Of a stretch of DNA of 64,000 nucleotides, positions 42,032 through 51,553 are shown one piece after another. Source of the DNA: Streptomyces sp. GESEQ-4 (GTDB lineage: Bacteria > Actinomycetota > Actinomycetes > Streptomycetales > Streptomycetaceae). Where the stretch lies: assembly GCF_017948455.1 (NCBI RefSeq), contig NZ_JAFFSU010000017.1, positions 1 to 64,000 of the forward strand, given 5' to 3'. A program made the position numbers and the translations under genes. A model generated the notes under the pieces. It did no database searches and was not told where the DNA came from. It was given only the letters and a program-made list of their open reading frames with translations. Numbering within the stretch: position 1 is the stretch's first letter; every line of letters begins with the position of its first letter.

Positions 42032-42580
42032 ATGAAGTCGAGCCTGAAACTGAGCCGTCCCGCACGCCGGGCCTCCGTCGTCGTCCATGTCGTCGCCTCG
42101 GCGAGCTGGCTCGGGCTCACGCTCGGGCTGCTCGCGCTGGCGGTCACCGCGATCACCACCGGGTCAGCGGTGACCGCCGAGGCATCCGTCCGGGCCATGA
42201 AGCTGTTCGCCGACTGGCTGCTGCTGCCCGCCGCGTTCCTCACGCTCCTCACCGGCCTGCTGCTGTCCCTGGGCACCCAGTGGGGGCTCGCACGGCACCG
42301 CTGGGTCTACGTCAAGTTCTGGCTCACCCTGGCCACGATCACCGCCACCGCCTTCGCCCTGCGCCCCGGCCTGGGCGCCACGGTCACCACTGTCACCGAG
42401 ACCGGGTCCGTGCCCGACACCACCGACATCGTGATGGGGCCGGTCGTCTCCCTGTCCGCGTACGTCTTCATGACCGTGATCTCGATCCTGAAGCCGTGGG
42501 GTCTGACGAGGCGCGGCCGGAATGCGCGGGCTGCCGTCCGGCGTCCGGTGAGCGCCGAGCGGGCTCGCGAGGCTGTCTAG
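42032..42580 (+). CDS. Four-helix membrane protein (DUF2269-like)
   Basis: 182 residues from ATG 42032. Four hydrophobic segments (about 16-40, 56-78, 84-105, 131-153) with an early conserved His/Trp pair (VVVHVVASASWLG). The pattern resembles DUF2269. Its 3' end overlaps the convergent VanZ-RDD gene by 113 bp. Confidence 0.75.
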   Translation: MKSSLKLSRPARRASVVVHVVASASWLGLTLGLLALAVTAITTGSAVTAEASVRAMKLFADWLLLPAAFLTLLTGLLLSLGTQWGLARHRWVYVKFWLTLATITATAFALRPGLGATVTTVTETGSVPDTTDIVMGPVVSLSAYVFMTVISILKPWGLTRRGRNARAAVRRPVSAERAREAV

Positions 42581-43877
42581 TGCTGTGTTCCTCGAACGGT
42601 GTGGACATCTCGGCGCCGCGGTAGGCGAGTTGGTGGGGTGCGTCCGGTCGGCCCCGCGTCCCCGTGCCCTCCCGCGCCCGCGCGTGCGGGAGGGCACGGT
42701 TGCGGACGCCGGAGAGGAGCTCGTGCGGGCCGAGGCCCTCGGGGTGGCGGCGTACCGCCCTCGCGTAGGCGCCGATCACAGCCAGGCAGACGACCGGGGA
42801 CAGCAGCAGGACGAGCCCGGCGACCGGATCCGCGGCCAGGCTGTAAGCCACGTCCCGGTAGCCGACCCGGCCCGCGATCTCGATGAGCGCGGAGGCGTCG
42901 GCAGGGGAGGCCGGGTAGTCGGGAAGGATCGCCCCCGCGGCGAGCCATACGACCGCAAACGGCGGACCCAGCAGCGCGGCGCGCAGGACGAGCCGGGCGG
43001 GCCCCGGCCGTCCGCCGTCAGCCGTGACCAGGTGCAGCAGCAGTACGTGCTTGCCCGGCGTCGCGCCCGTTAGCCACGGTACGACGACGAACCACAGTCC
43101 GAGGACGATCGGTGGCACCCACAGCACGGTCTCCGCACCGAGCACGACGTACGTGACGCCCCCGACGCCGCCGGTGAGCAGGCCGACGCCCGTCACGTCC
43201 AGCAGCAGCGCGAGCAAGCGGCGGCCGAAGGGGACCTTGCCGGTGGCGAGCGGGGCGAGCGCGCGGTCGTCCAGGCTGTCCAGGTCGGGCAGGGCCCGGG
43301 CCAGAGGCCCTGCGGCCGCCCAGCCGAGGGCCGCGCCCGCCGTGTTGACGATGAGATCGTCGACGGCGAAGAGGCGGTACGGGCACGCGTAGAGACCCCA
43401 CAGCCCGCTGTACTGGGTCAGTTCGAGGCACAGCGATCCCGCGAATCCGGTGATCGTGGCCGCGGCGAGCCCGCGCCGGAAGTGGATCCTTACGAACGCT
43501 CCGAGCGGCAGCAGCAGGAGCAGGTTGAACGCGGTCTGCCAGACGGCCGAGTTGTGCAGCACGAGCGCGTCGAGCGTGACGCGGTGATGTGCCTCCTTCC
43601 AGATGTCGGCGAAGGCGGTGCCGGGCGTCAACTGCGGCTCACGGAACGACGGGTATGCCGCGCAGACGTCCACCGACCGCGATGGCAGCGGCACGACCGT
43701 CATGCAGAAGGCGGAGAGCGCGTAGTACGCGCCGCCGTACACCGACAGCACCCGCCAGCGGGTCATGACGCCGTGCCGCCGGTAGAGGACGATCGCCGTC
43801 GGCACGAACGTCAGTAAGGCGATCGCCGGGAAGAGCAGCGCTGCCGTGCGGATCGACAGCAGGTAGGTCTCCGTCAT
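42468..43877 (-). CDS. VanZ-RDD multi-pass membrane protein
   Basis: 469 residues from ATG 43877 (MTETYLLSIRT). The first half is VanZ-like (FNLLLLLPLGAFVRIHFRRGL, LCLELTQYS, DDLIVNTAGAALGW). The second half is an RDD domain (FGRRLLALLLDV, PWLTGATPGKHVLLLHLV). VanZ relatives influence resistance to lipoglycopeptides. The basic, Ser/Arg/Pro-rich tail is probably cytoplasmic. Its promoter carries a palindromic operator. Confidence 0.88.
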   Translation of the reverse strand: MTETYLLSIRTAALLFPAIALLTFVPTAIVLYRRHGVMTRWRVLSVYGGAYYALSAFCMTVVPLPSRSVDVCAAYPSFREPQLTPGTAFADIWKEAHHRVTLDALVLHNSAVWQTAFNLLLLLPLGAFVRIHFRRGLAAATITGFAGSLCLELTQYSGLWGLYACPYRLFAVDDLIVNTAGAALGWAAAGPLARALPDLDSLDDRALAPLATGKVPFGRRLLALLLDVTGVGLLTGGVGGVTYVVLGAETVLWVPPIVLGLWFVVVPWLTGATPGKHVLLLHLVTADGGRPGPARLVLRAALLGPPFAVVWLAAGAILPDYPASPADASALIEIAGRVGYRDVAYSLAADPVAGLVLLLSPVVCLAVIGAYARAVRRHPEGLGPHELLSGVRNRALPHARAREGTGTRGRPDAPHQLAYRGAEMSTPFEEHSTRQPREPARRSPDAGRQPAHSGRASSDPTASGSRSRS

Positions 43878-43885
43878 GGCGCGCA

Positions 43886-43917
43886 CTATACACAGCGTCT
43901 ATACGCCGTGTGTATAG
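43886..43917. promoter_or_regulatory. 32-bp palindromic operator overlapping the -10 of the VanZ-RDD gene
   Basis: CTATACACA (43886-43894) and TGTGTATAG (43909-43917) are perfect arms, with TATACGCC-like inner symmetry. On the minus strand TATAGT (43885-43890) ends 7 nt before ATG 43877, as for a leaderless start, so a repressor here would cover the -10. No adjacent regulator gene is an obvious partner. Confidence 0.65.
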
Positions 43918-44033
43918 AGGCTTTCCGGGCTGCCGCAGGGGTCGATACGGGCGCTGCTCCCCCGTTCACGGCAAGAGCGCCCGAGCCGGCCGAAGCCGAC
44001 CCGGGCGTCCAAGCAACACACGTGTACAGAGGC

Positions 44034-47000
44034 CTACTTGACGGTCCGATAGGCCCGGTGGATCGTCTGCTTCAGGGTGTTGCCGGCCGCGTCCGTGAGC
44101 TTCACGCGCAGAGAGACCGCGCCCGCCTTCGCCGGGTGACGCAGGTCGAGGCGTTTGCCGTCGACCGCCTTCGCCGGGTGCCAGGTCCGGCCGTCGTCGT
44201 ACGAGACGGAGAAGGCCAACTTGCGGGCGGTGCGCGCGGTGGCCGCGCCCTCGACCGTGAACGGGACAGAGAAACGCGTACCCGCCTTGGCCGTGCTCTC
44301 CGTGGACAGCCGGGGCGTGAAGCGGACCACCGACAGCGGCAGCCGCTGCTCGACACCGGTGACGTGCGCGGAGGTGAAGGTCCACTCGGCGGTGACCCGG
44401 GTGCTGACCGAGGACAGCGTGGTGGGGCGGGAGACGTCCGTGGTGAGTCGGTACGTGCGCTTGGCGGCGGGGAGTTCGTACGAGACGCCGGCCAGGTCAG
44501 TGTCCACCGCGAAGACCTTCGTGCCGCCCGCGTACAGGGTGCTCCTGGCCCTGCTGTACGGGGAGTCGCCGATATGGCCGGCGCCGTCGGAGAAGAGGGG
44601 GAGGTAGGCGAGGAAGGTGTCGCCCTCGCGGACCGCGCCGGGGCGGTCCGCGCCGTCCGTCAGCGGGCCGGTGAGGTGCGGGCCGAAGACGCCGGTGTTG
44701 AAGCGCTCGGTGTACTGCCTGCCCGCGCTGTACGAGCGGGGCTTCGCGCTCCACTGGCGGGCCTCCCACACCGGTTCGCCGTCCGCGTCCTTGCCTCCGA
44801 TCTGATCGACGGAGTACCGCCACCGCACGCCCGGCAGGACGTACTCGGTGAAAGCGCCCGGCAGCGAGCGCGTGTCGGGGTTTATGCCGCCCGACTGGCC
44901 GACCGGAGTCAGCGGCGCGGCGGCGAACGTCGCCGTCTTGCCCCTGGCGGGCGCACCGGCGGCGAACGTGACCTTGGCGAACTGCCCGCGCTTCAGGTTC
45001 GCGGTGAAGCCCGACAGGTCGCCGGTACGGTTCCAGGCCGGCCGGTAGTGCGTACTGCCGTGCGTCCAGGTGCCGCTGTACTGCGCGAACGCCTCGCCCG
45101 CCGGAAGCCGGGCCCCGAACTGACCGACGCGCAGCCTGCCGAAGTCGCCGATGGGGTACGTGGCGAAGTACCGGTGCCCGCCGATTTCGAACCCGTAGTT
45201 GAGGGTGGCGTCGGTGTGCTTGGCCCTGCTGTCCGGCACGGTGATCCGGACCGGCTTGGCCTTGCGGGCGTCCATGACGAGGGTGGTGTCACGGGTGAGG
45301 GAGAACTTCGGGTTGAGGAGGAGGGCCAGTTCGTTGGAGTCGGCGTCGGGGGTCGCGCCCGTGTCGATCCGGCCTTCGAGGCTGTAACGCCCCTTGGGCA
45401 GCCGTACGGTGAACTCGCCGTCCGTGTCGTCGGAGTAGGCCTGCCCGATCTCGTTGTCCAGACCCTGCACCCCGGTCTCCGAACGCCTGGCGGGCTTGCC
45501 CTGCAGGTCGAGATGCTTGACCGTCAGGTCGTACGACTCGATCTCGCGGTGTACGCCGATGCCGGTCCGTACGGTCGTACCCGCTCCGTCCGTCGCGGTG
45601 AGCGCGCCGCCGAAGGAGCCGTCGGCCGTGCCCGCGCCGCTGTCGGCGGTGACCTGGGCGGTCGCGGTGGCGCCCGCCGGAACCGTGAGCTGCTTCGGCG
45701 AGACCTCGAACATGCCCTCGGCGGCGGGCTTTCCGTCCTCGCCGTACGCCTCGGTGCTCAGGTCGAGGGTGAGGGGGCGGTCGCCGTCGTTGCGGTAGGT
45801 GACCGTCTTCGTGGCCGGCTGGTCGTCGGTGTGCGGCCACTGCTGGGCGGGGAAGCCGAGGGTGGCCGGGTTGGTGGTGAGCTGCTGGCCGAGGGCGCGG
45901 GGGAGGTCCGTACGGCCCGTGCCCTGCGCGAACGCCGAGACACCGGCGGTCGGCTTGGCGGATGCGGTGAGCGCGGCCTTGATGCGCTCACCGGTCCAGT
46001 CGGGGTGGCGCTGGGCGAGGATCGCGGCGGCGCCCGCGACATGCGGGGTCGCCATCGACGTACCGCTCATCGAGACGTAGCCGTCGGCGGCCGGGTCGCC
46101 CTCCGTGCCCTCGGCGGCCTTCGCGGCGACGATGTCGACGCCGGGGGCGGTGAGGTCGGGCTTGAGGGAACCATCCGCCGTCGGGCCGCGGCTGGAGAAA
46201 TCGGCCATCGCGTCGGTGCGGTCCACCGCGCCCACGGTGAGCGCGGCGGCGGCGCTGCCCGGCGAACCGACGGTGCCGGCGGCGGGGCCGTCGTTGCCGG
46301 CGGCGATCACGAAGAGGGCGCCGGAGGAGGCGGACAGCTCGTCCACCGCCTGTTCGAGGGGGTCGTCACCGGGGCTGTCGGGGCCGCCCAGGCTCAGGTT
46401 GACCACCTCGGCGCCCTGCGCGACGGCCCACTGCGCACCGGCGATGACGCCGGACTCCCCGCCGACGCCCTCGTCGTCGAGCACCTTGCCGCTGATCAGC
46501 CGGGCACCCGGCGCGACCCCCTTGTACTTCCCCCCGGAGTGCGCGCCGGACCCCGCGACCGTCGACGCCACATGCGTGCCGTGACCCACCCGGTCGACGG
46601 TGTCCGCCGCCTCGGAGAAGTTCTTCGCCGCGTCGATACGGCCCTTCAGATCCGGGTGCGTGCCGTCGACCCCGGTGTCCAGCACGGCGACCTTGACGCC
46701 CGTGCCGTCGTACCCGGCCGCCCAGGCCTCGGGGGCGCCGATCTGGGCGGTGCTCCGGTCGAGGGCCGCCTCGACCTTCCCGTCGAGCCAGATCTTCTCG
46801 ACCCGGTCGGCGGCGGCCGACCTCGCCCGCGCCGTCCCCCCGCTGCCGGTGAGCGTCTCCCACAGGTCGGCGCCCTCGGACTTACGGGCCTTCAGCGCGT
46901 CCCCGTTGACGCTGGGCAGGTCCCGGCTGACCCGGGCTCCGGCGGCGGACAGCGTGCTCGGCGTGAGGGTGCGGCCCTTGGCGTACGTCACGATCAGCGG

Positions 47001-47387
47001 GAGGTCGGGGCGGGCCGCGTCGTCGTAACCCCACTTGACCAGCTGCGTCACGTCGAACAGCCGCCGGTCGGCGGTGCCGTTCGCGAGGAGCCGCTCGGCG
47101 TCACGCGGGACGACGTAGGTGCGGTCGGCGCTCCGCGCTATTCGGAAGGCGGTGCCTTCCCGACCCTTGCCGGGCCGCACACCGGTGACCTGTCCGGTGG
47201 CGTCCAGGGTGACCCGGTCACCGGTGACGAGGGTGACTGTCCTGGTCTTGCCGAGGGCGCCGGCCGTACCGCTTCCCGTCTGCGCGGCCTGGGTTCCCGG
47301 CGCGCTGAGCAGGGTGGCGGCAAGGGCCGCGGCGGTGAACAGGGCGAGAACCGAAGCCTCACCCGTGCGCCTCTTTCGGTGGTTCAA
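44034..47387 (-). CDS. Large secreted subtilisin-like serine protease
   Basis: 1117 residues. Start at TTG 47387 (MNHRKRRTGE), because the nearest ATG (47392) is out of frame; AAAGG lies 8 nt upstream. Signal peptide to about residue 34, a propeptide-like region of ~170, then the S8 catalytic domain with Asp237 (VAVLDTGVDG), His269 (GHGTHVAS), oxyanion Asn365 (AAGNDG) and Ser444 (SGTSMATPHVA). The ~550-residue C-terminal half is beta-sandwich rich (VTYRNDGDRPLTLDLS and similar). No cell-wall anchor. It is an extracellular protease of broad type. Confidence 0.93.
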   Translation of the reverse strand: MNHRKRRTGEASVLALFTAAALAATLLSAPGTQAAQTGSGTAGALGKTRTVTLVTGDRVTLDATGQVTGVRPGKGREGTAFRIARSADRTYVVPRDAERLLANGTADRRLFDVTQLVKWGYDDAARPDLPLIVTYAKGRTLTPSTLSAAGARVSRDLPSVNGDALKARKSEGADLWETLTGSGGTARARSAAADRVEKIWLDGKVEAALDRSTAQIGAPEAWAAGYDGTGVKVAVLDTGVDGTHPDLKGRIDAAKNFSEAADTVDRVGHGTHVASTVAGSGAHSGGKYKGVAPGARLISGKVLDDEGVGGESGVIAGAQWAVAQGAEVVNLSLGGPDSPGDDPLEQAVDELSASSGALFVIAAGNDGPAAGTVGSPGSAAAALTVGAVDRTDAMADFSSRGPTADGSLKPDLTAPGVDIVAAKAAEGTEGDPAADGYVSMSGTSMATPHVAGAAAILAQRHPDWTGERIKAALTASAKPTAGVSAFAQGTGRTDLPRALGQQLTTNPATLGFPAQQWPHTDDQPATKTVTYRNDGDRPLTLDLSTEAYGEDGKPAAEGMFEVSPKQLTVPAGATATAQVTADSGAGTADGSFGGALTATDGAGTTVRTGIGVHREIESYDLTVKHLDLQGKPARRSETGVQGLDNEIGQAYSDDTDGEFTVRLPKGRYSLEGRIDTGATPDADSNELALLLNPKFSLTRDTTLVMDARKAKPVRITVPDSRAKHTDATLNYGFEIGGHRYFATYPIGDFGRLRVGQFGARLPAGEAFAQYSGTWTHGSTHYRPAWNRTGDLSGFTANLKRGQFAKVTFAAGAPARGKTATFAAAPLTPVGQSGGINPDTRSLPGAFTEYVLPGVRWRYSVDQIGGKDADGEPVWEARQWSAKPRSYSAGRQYTERFNTGVFGPHLTGPLTDGADRPGAVREGDTFLAYLPLFSDGAGHIGDSPYSRARSTLYAGGTKVFAVDTDLAGVSYELPAAKRTYRLTTDVSRPTTLSSVSTRVTAEWTFTSAHVTGVEQRLPLSVVRFTPRLSTESTAKAGTRFSVPFTVEGAATARTARKLAFSVSYDDGRTWHPAKAVDGKRLDLRHPAKAGAVSLRVKLTDAAGNTLKQTIHRAYRTVK

Positions 47388-47500
47388 GGCATGCCTTTCT
47401 CTCCGGACTTCCGGGCATGGCGAAGCAGCCCGGCGGACGGGACAAGGAAACAGAGGGGGAAAGAGGCGCCCCTTCGCAAAGGGGCGCGGGGCGTACGAAC

Positions 47501-48556
47501 TCAGACGAGCCGCTTACGACCCCAGAAGAAGAGGAACGCCACGACACCGGCGGTCAGGGCGAACAGAATCGACGCCCCGAACCACTGCATGGCGTTCATC
47601 TGCGACATCGGGAGGTAGTCCACCGACCAGCCCACGACATCGGCCTTGTCCAGGCACACCTGCCGTGCCGCGTCGGTCTGCGACTCCGAACAGGTGCCCC
47701 AGCTCACCAGATCCCCGCTGCCAGTGACATACGACTGATCGATTTCGTAGGCGTTGTGGGGGAGCGACGGGTACGCGTTCTCGCCTTCGACACCCTTGTT
47801 CGTCGTGAGCGTGACGACGTTGCCGAGCGACAGCTGGAAGTAGCCCCAGACAAGCTGGAGGACGACGGTGAAACCGAAGGTGACCACCATGGCCGTCAGC
47901 GTGCGTCGCAGCACCACACCGATCGCCACCCCGCCGAAGACGGAGAAGAGGGTGAGGGCGACAGGCACTGGACCCGTCGTGTTGAACGCGGCGCCCGAGG
48001 TCCAGTCCATGACCGTGGCCTCGGACTTGACGGGGTTCCACCACCAGCCGAACACCGCCGACAACACGCCCGTGCTCACCACGACCACCAGTCCGGCCAG
48101 CGCCAGCTTCGTGGCGAGCCAGCGGGTCCGGCTCATGGACTGGGCGGCGACCAGCTTGGCGGTGCCGTTCTCCAGGTCGCCCGCGATGAGCGGGGCGCCG
48201 AGGAAGACACCGAGCAGGACGGGTATCGCCTGGAGTCCCGTGGAGACCAAGGAGAACGCGTCGTCGTACTGCTCGAAGCTGCCGTCCGCCTCGTCGAGGC
48301 TCTTGCCGGGATAGCCGTAACCGTCGAGGAAGTCGACCATCTGGCCGCGCTGGTAGACGATCCAGGCCACGGTGAGCGCGGTGGCGGCGAGGATCGTCCA
48401 GAACGCGGCCCGGTGCTGGCGCCAGACCAGCCAGGTCATACCGCTGAGTCGGGGGCGCCGGTTGGCCTGCGTGGTGGTCGCGTTCATGGTCCCGTTCTTG
48501 CCGTCGCTCGTGGAGCCGGTCGAGGTGCTGGTCGAACCGCGGGTGAAGGTGCTCAT
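47501..48556 (-). CDS. ABC-2 type transporter permease
   Basis: 351 residues from ATG 48556, overlapping the ATPase stop by 4 nt (ATGA). The N-terminus is Ser/Thr-rich (TSTSTGSTSDG), then six predicted TM helices. A large extracytoplasmic loop (about 225-310) holds two cysteines. Substrate unknown. Confidence 0.88.
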   Translation of the reverse strand: MSTFTRGSTSTSTGSTSDGKNGTMNATTTQANRRPRLSGMTWLVWRQHRAAFWTILAATALTVAWIVYQRGQMVDFLDGYGYPGKSLDEADGSFEQYDDAFSLVSTGLQAIPVLLGVFLGAPLIAGDLENGTAKLVAAQSMSRTRWLATKLALAGLVVVVSTGVLSAVFGWWWNPVKSEATVMDWTSGAAFNTTGPVPVALTLFSVFGGVAIGVVLRRTLTAMVVTFGFTVVLQLVWGYFQLSLGNVVTLTTNKGVEGENAYPSLPHNAYEIDQSYVTGSGDLVSWGTCSESQTDAARQVCLDKADVVGWSVDYLPMSQMNAMQWFGASILFALTAGVVAFLFFWGRKRLV

Positions 48557-49503
48557 GCCGCCACCGCCCCGGTGCCGAACCCCTGGCCGTGGACCTGGGC
48601 GGTGGGGGTGATCAGCGGTGGTGCGTCGGGTGAGCGGAGATAGGCGAGCAGGAGTTCCTCCATGTTCGGAGCGTTTATGTCCCAGGGGCCGGTGACCGGG
48701 CCGTCGGGGCGGATGAGCGCGGTGAACTGCCGTCCGCTGGTCCGGGACTCGACGAGGGTGTGGCCCCCGAGGGCGAGGGCGGGAGGCATGCCGTCACCCT
48801 CCTTGGCGCCCGTGACCAGGGCGTGCACGGACATCAGCTCGTCCACGTCACCGGCGAGGCGCACTCCGCCGCCGGAGACGACAACGAGGTAGTCGCACAC
48901 GTTCTCCAGTTCGGCGAGGACGTGGGTGGACATCAGCACGGTGGTTCCGCGCTCGGCGGCCTCGGCGAGGAGGGTGCCCATGATCTCGTGGCGCACGACC
49001 GGGTCGAGGTCCGACATCGGCTCGTCGAGCATCAGCAGGTCGGGGCTCTTTCCGAAGGCGAGGGCGATGGCGACGCGGGTGCGCTGGCCTCCGGAGAGGG
49101 TGCTGATCTTCGCGTCGAAGGGCACGTTGCCCGCGCGGATGATGCCCTCGGCGGCGCGCTGGTCCCAGCCGGGGTTCAGCTCCCGGCCCAGACGCAGGGT
49201 CTCCGCCACGGTGAAGCGGCGGAACAGGGGCTTCTCCTGGGCGAGGAACGCTGTGCGCCGACCGGACTCCACCGAGCCCGGAGCCTCACCGAACAGGCTG
49301 ATCGAGCCGTTCGTCGGCTGCAGGACATGGGCCGCGATGCTCAGCAGCGTGGTTTTGCCCGCCCCGTTGGGTCCCACCAGGCCGCAGATCCGTCCCGCCG
49401 GGAGCCGGAAGGAGCAGTCCCGCAACGCCCAGCCCCGCCGGTAGCGCATCCCCAGCCCGTACGCCTCGATCGCCGGTTGCCCCGCGTACATACCTTCACT
49501 CAC
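48553..49503 (-). CDS. ABC transporter ATP-binding protein
   Basis: 316 residues. AGGAG 5 nt before GTG 49503 decides the start, giving MSEGMYAGQPAIEAYG; ATG 49491 has no SD. Walker A GPNGAGKTT, Q-loop FLAQEK, signature LSGGQRTR, Walker B LLMLDEPMSDLD and H-loop STHV are intact. It overlaps the GntR gene upstream by 8 nt. With the permease and the YtrA-type regulator it forms one operon of the antibiotic-export type. Confidence 0.95.
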   Translation of the reverse strand: MSEGMYAGQPAIEAYGLGMRYRRGWALRDCSFRLPAGRICGLVGPNGAGKTTLLSIAAHVLQPTNGSISLFGEAPGSVESGRRTAFLAQEKPLFRRFTVAETLRLGRELNPGWDQRAAEGIIRAGNVPFDAKISTLSGGQRTRVAIALAFGKSPDLLMLDEPMSDLDPVVRHEIMGTLLAEAAERGTTVLMSTHVLAELENVCDYLVVVSGGGVRLAGDVDELMSVHALVTGAKEGDGMPPALALGGHTLVESRTSGRQFTALIRPDGPVTGPWDINAPNMEELLLAYLRSPDAPPLITPTAQVHGQGFGTGAVAA

Positions 49504-49963
49504 CTGTGCTCCTAGTTGTCGTGGCCCCCGTGGACCCCGTTGTCGTGGACCCCGTTGCCGCCACGTTCCCGGCGGCGTACTGCTTCTCCATCGCCGACGC
49601 GACCAGCGCGGCCACGTCCTCCTGCTCCAGACCGGCCCCGGCCGCCTTCGACATCCACGCCACCAGCTCCACGTACAGCGGCGAGTCGGTGCCCGTCTCG
49701 GGGCGGCCCAGCGTGCGGCGTACGAAGGTGCCCTGGCCCGGTCGCGGTTCGACCAGGCCCTCGCGCTCCAGCTCGCGGTACGCCTTGAGGGTGGTGTTCG
49801 GGTTGACCGTGCTGGTCGCGGCGACCTCCTTGGCGGTGGGCAGCCGGTCACCCGGCACGAGTACGCCCAGCCGGAGGGCCTGCTTGGTCTGCTGCACGAT
49901 CTGCTGGAAGGCGGGGACACCGCTCCGCCTGTCGATGCGGTACTCCACGATCACCACCACCAT
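49496..49963 (-). CDS. YtrA-type GntR regulator of the ABC operon
   Basis: 155 residues from ATG 49963 (MVVVIVEYRIDRRSGVPAFQQIVQQT). A winged HTH (PTAKEVAATSTVNPNTTLKAYRELEREGL) is followed by a short C-terminal domain and a Gly/Ser/Thr-rich tail. YtrA regulators repress their own ABC-transporter operon. A palindromic operator overlaps its start codon. Confidence 0.92.
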   Translation of the reverse strand: MVVVIVEYRIDRRSGVPAFQQIVQQTKQALRLGVLVPGDRLPTAKEVAATSTVNPNTTLKAYRELEREGLVEPRPGQGTFVRRTLGRPETGTDSPLYVELVAWMSKAAGAGLEQEDVAALVASAMEKQYAAGNVAATGSTTTGSTGATTTRSTGE

Positions 49964-49985
49964 TCCACTATGTGATTAGTGGAAT
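49962..49985. promoter_or_regulatory. 24-bp palindromic operator of the YtrA-type operon
   Basis: ATTCCACTA (49962-49970) and TAGTGGAAT (49977-49985), perfect 9-bp arms with TGTGAT between. It covers the start codon at 49961-49963, so repression and translation starts would interfere. No SD is visible. Confidence 0.75.
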
Positions 49986-50249
49986 GATGATGGAGGGGTG
50001 TGAGGACGGTTGTCAATGCCGACCGGGGACGAGGAGAAGCGGGTGGGAGGTACGCTGACCGTTTTTTCCAGGCGTCGCGCTGTGCCTGTTGCTGCTCTCG
50101 TTGGTTGCTGATGGTCGCCCAGAGCGCGCCGGAGAGACCGATGAGCGCCGCTGAGAGTGCGCCTGACGCCGTGATCACGGAGTTGGGTGAGACACGTTTC
50201 GCCAGTGCGTCTCACTCAACTCCGGGCAGGTCCCGCTGGTTTTCATTGA
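49986..50249. other. Gap with no supported gene, start of the accessory region
   Basis: It contains a weak minus-strand frame with a hydrophobic stretch (SGALSAALIGLSGALWATISN), but no SD or family. Nothing else was seen. Confidence 0.35.
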
Positions 50250-50957
50250 TCTCGGCGGACTTGATGGCCAGTTCGATGCGCCATGCAGTCATGATCATCT
50301 CGGTGAGAAACCAGTGTCTTGCGGTGGTGCGAAGGGAGCGTTCCTGGGGCAGACGTCGATCGCCCAGTGCGAGGCTGCCAAGGGCGGACCTGGCGGTCGT
50401 TCGGCGACATCCGCCGGAGCCGTTCTGCCCGATCACTCAGGCGGTAGCCCCGCTGGAACAGGCTGTGCCAGAAGGTGGAGCAGCGCTCATAGCAGGCAGC
50501 GATCACTGCTGGGCCGTAGCGGCGTAACAGCCGGTAGTGCCGCCGCTGGGCCTGGACGACTTCAGGCAGGTCAGCCAGGTCGTATTGTCGTGCCGCGCTG
50601 TCGACGGCGCGGCCGATTCAGAGACGATGGGGGATGCAGACCTGGTCGTGATGCTTCGACATCCAGACCATGACGTCCTGTTGCGGATTTCCGGTCCTGC
50701 GGGCAACACAGCGCCGGCATGCCCACCGGGGAATCGCGTACTGGATCGTGGTGCAGGGCTGTCCGCTGAGGACGCTGAGCTGGTCGATCGGATCCAGCCG
50801 GGACGTCAGCCAGAGGGAGGGCCGCTGCAGGCGTTGGACGGGCGTCGCGTTTCGCGGCGGCCAGTCTGCTCAGGAATGAGGATTCGGTCTCATGCGGGAA
50901 GGGCTTGAGCGGACGCGGCAGCGGGCGGACGACGACGGGCTCGAACCGTGCGGTCAT
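50250..50957 (-). pseudogene. Degenerate tniQ remnant (TniQ')
   Basis: From ATG 50957 the product starts MTARFEPVVVRPLPRPLKPFPHETESSFLSRLAAAKR, like a TniQ N-terminus, then several frameshifts follow. Short TniQ-like pieces (RYGPAVIAACYERCSTFWHSLFQRGYRLSD) can be found in other frames to about 50250. It lies downstream of the tniB remnant, the same order as in the intact operon at 56.5-61.3 kb. Confidence 0.65.
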
Positions 50958-51553
50958 CAGCTGCCTTGGGAGGGTCGGGCGGGCCGTCCGATTCGCTGTT
51001 GTGGTCGATGCGGATGCTCCGCAGGCTGGTCTTGGTGATGCGTTCACTACCGTCGAGGATGGCGGAGATTGCTGCAGCCTGGATCAGGTGCGAAAGGCTT
51101 CCGATCATGCCGCCGGTTCTCTGGTGCAGGTATTTCGACTGCTTGACCAGGGTGCCGGCCGGGTGCCGGTGCAGGCGGAGAGTGTTCTCCAGCGAGGCGA
51201 CCAGCGCTCGCCACTCGGCAGTGAAGGTAAAGGGGCCGGTGCGGACCATGATGCAGCGGCCGGCCAGCTGTTTGCCCCGGATGCCGGTGAACAGGCCGGA
51301 CTTCTCGACGTTGATGCCTGCATAGACGAACGTCGCGGGCAGGTGCTCGGTGAAGTACTTCAGGTGGTCGGAGAGATCCTCGCCGGCCGTGGTCGCGTGG
51401 TTCAGTAGGTGGATCTCGTCGACCAGGACCAGGTCGGTGCGGGCTTCGATGAGCACCTGGCAGACGGCGCTGGTGACGTCGATGGTGTTGTGTCTCGGGC
51501 TGATCATGGGCAGGCCGAGGAACCGGGCGAACTCGGCAAGAGTGCGACCTGGA
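50890..51553 (-). pseudogene. 5'-truncated tniB remnant (TniB')
   Basis: Encodes the C-terminal two-thirds of a TniB AAA+ ATPase: LVLVDEIHLLNHATTAGEDL (Walker B), ATFVYAGINVEKSGLF, LHQRTGGMIGSLSHLIQAAA. The Walker A and N-terminus are absent. Similarity to the intact protein at 57481-58533 is clear but the sequences differ throughout, so this came from a different element. It ends at a junction near 51550 with the CysRS-like fragment. Confidence 0.7.

Noticed and set aside
43918..44033. Small gene between the VanZ-RDD promoter and the subtilase end
   Set aside because: No SD or start with good coding sequence; the gap is only 116 bp.
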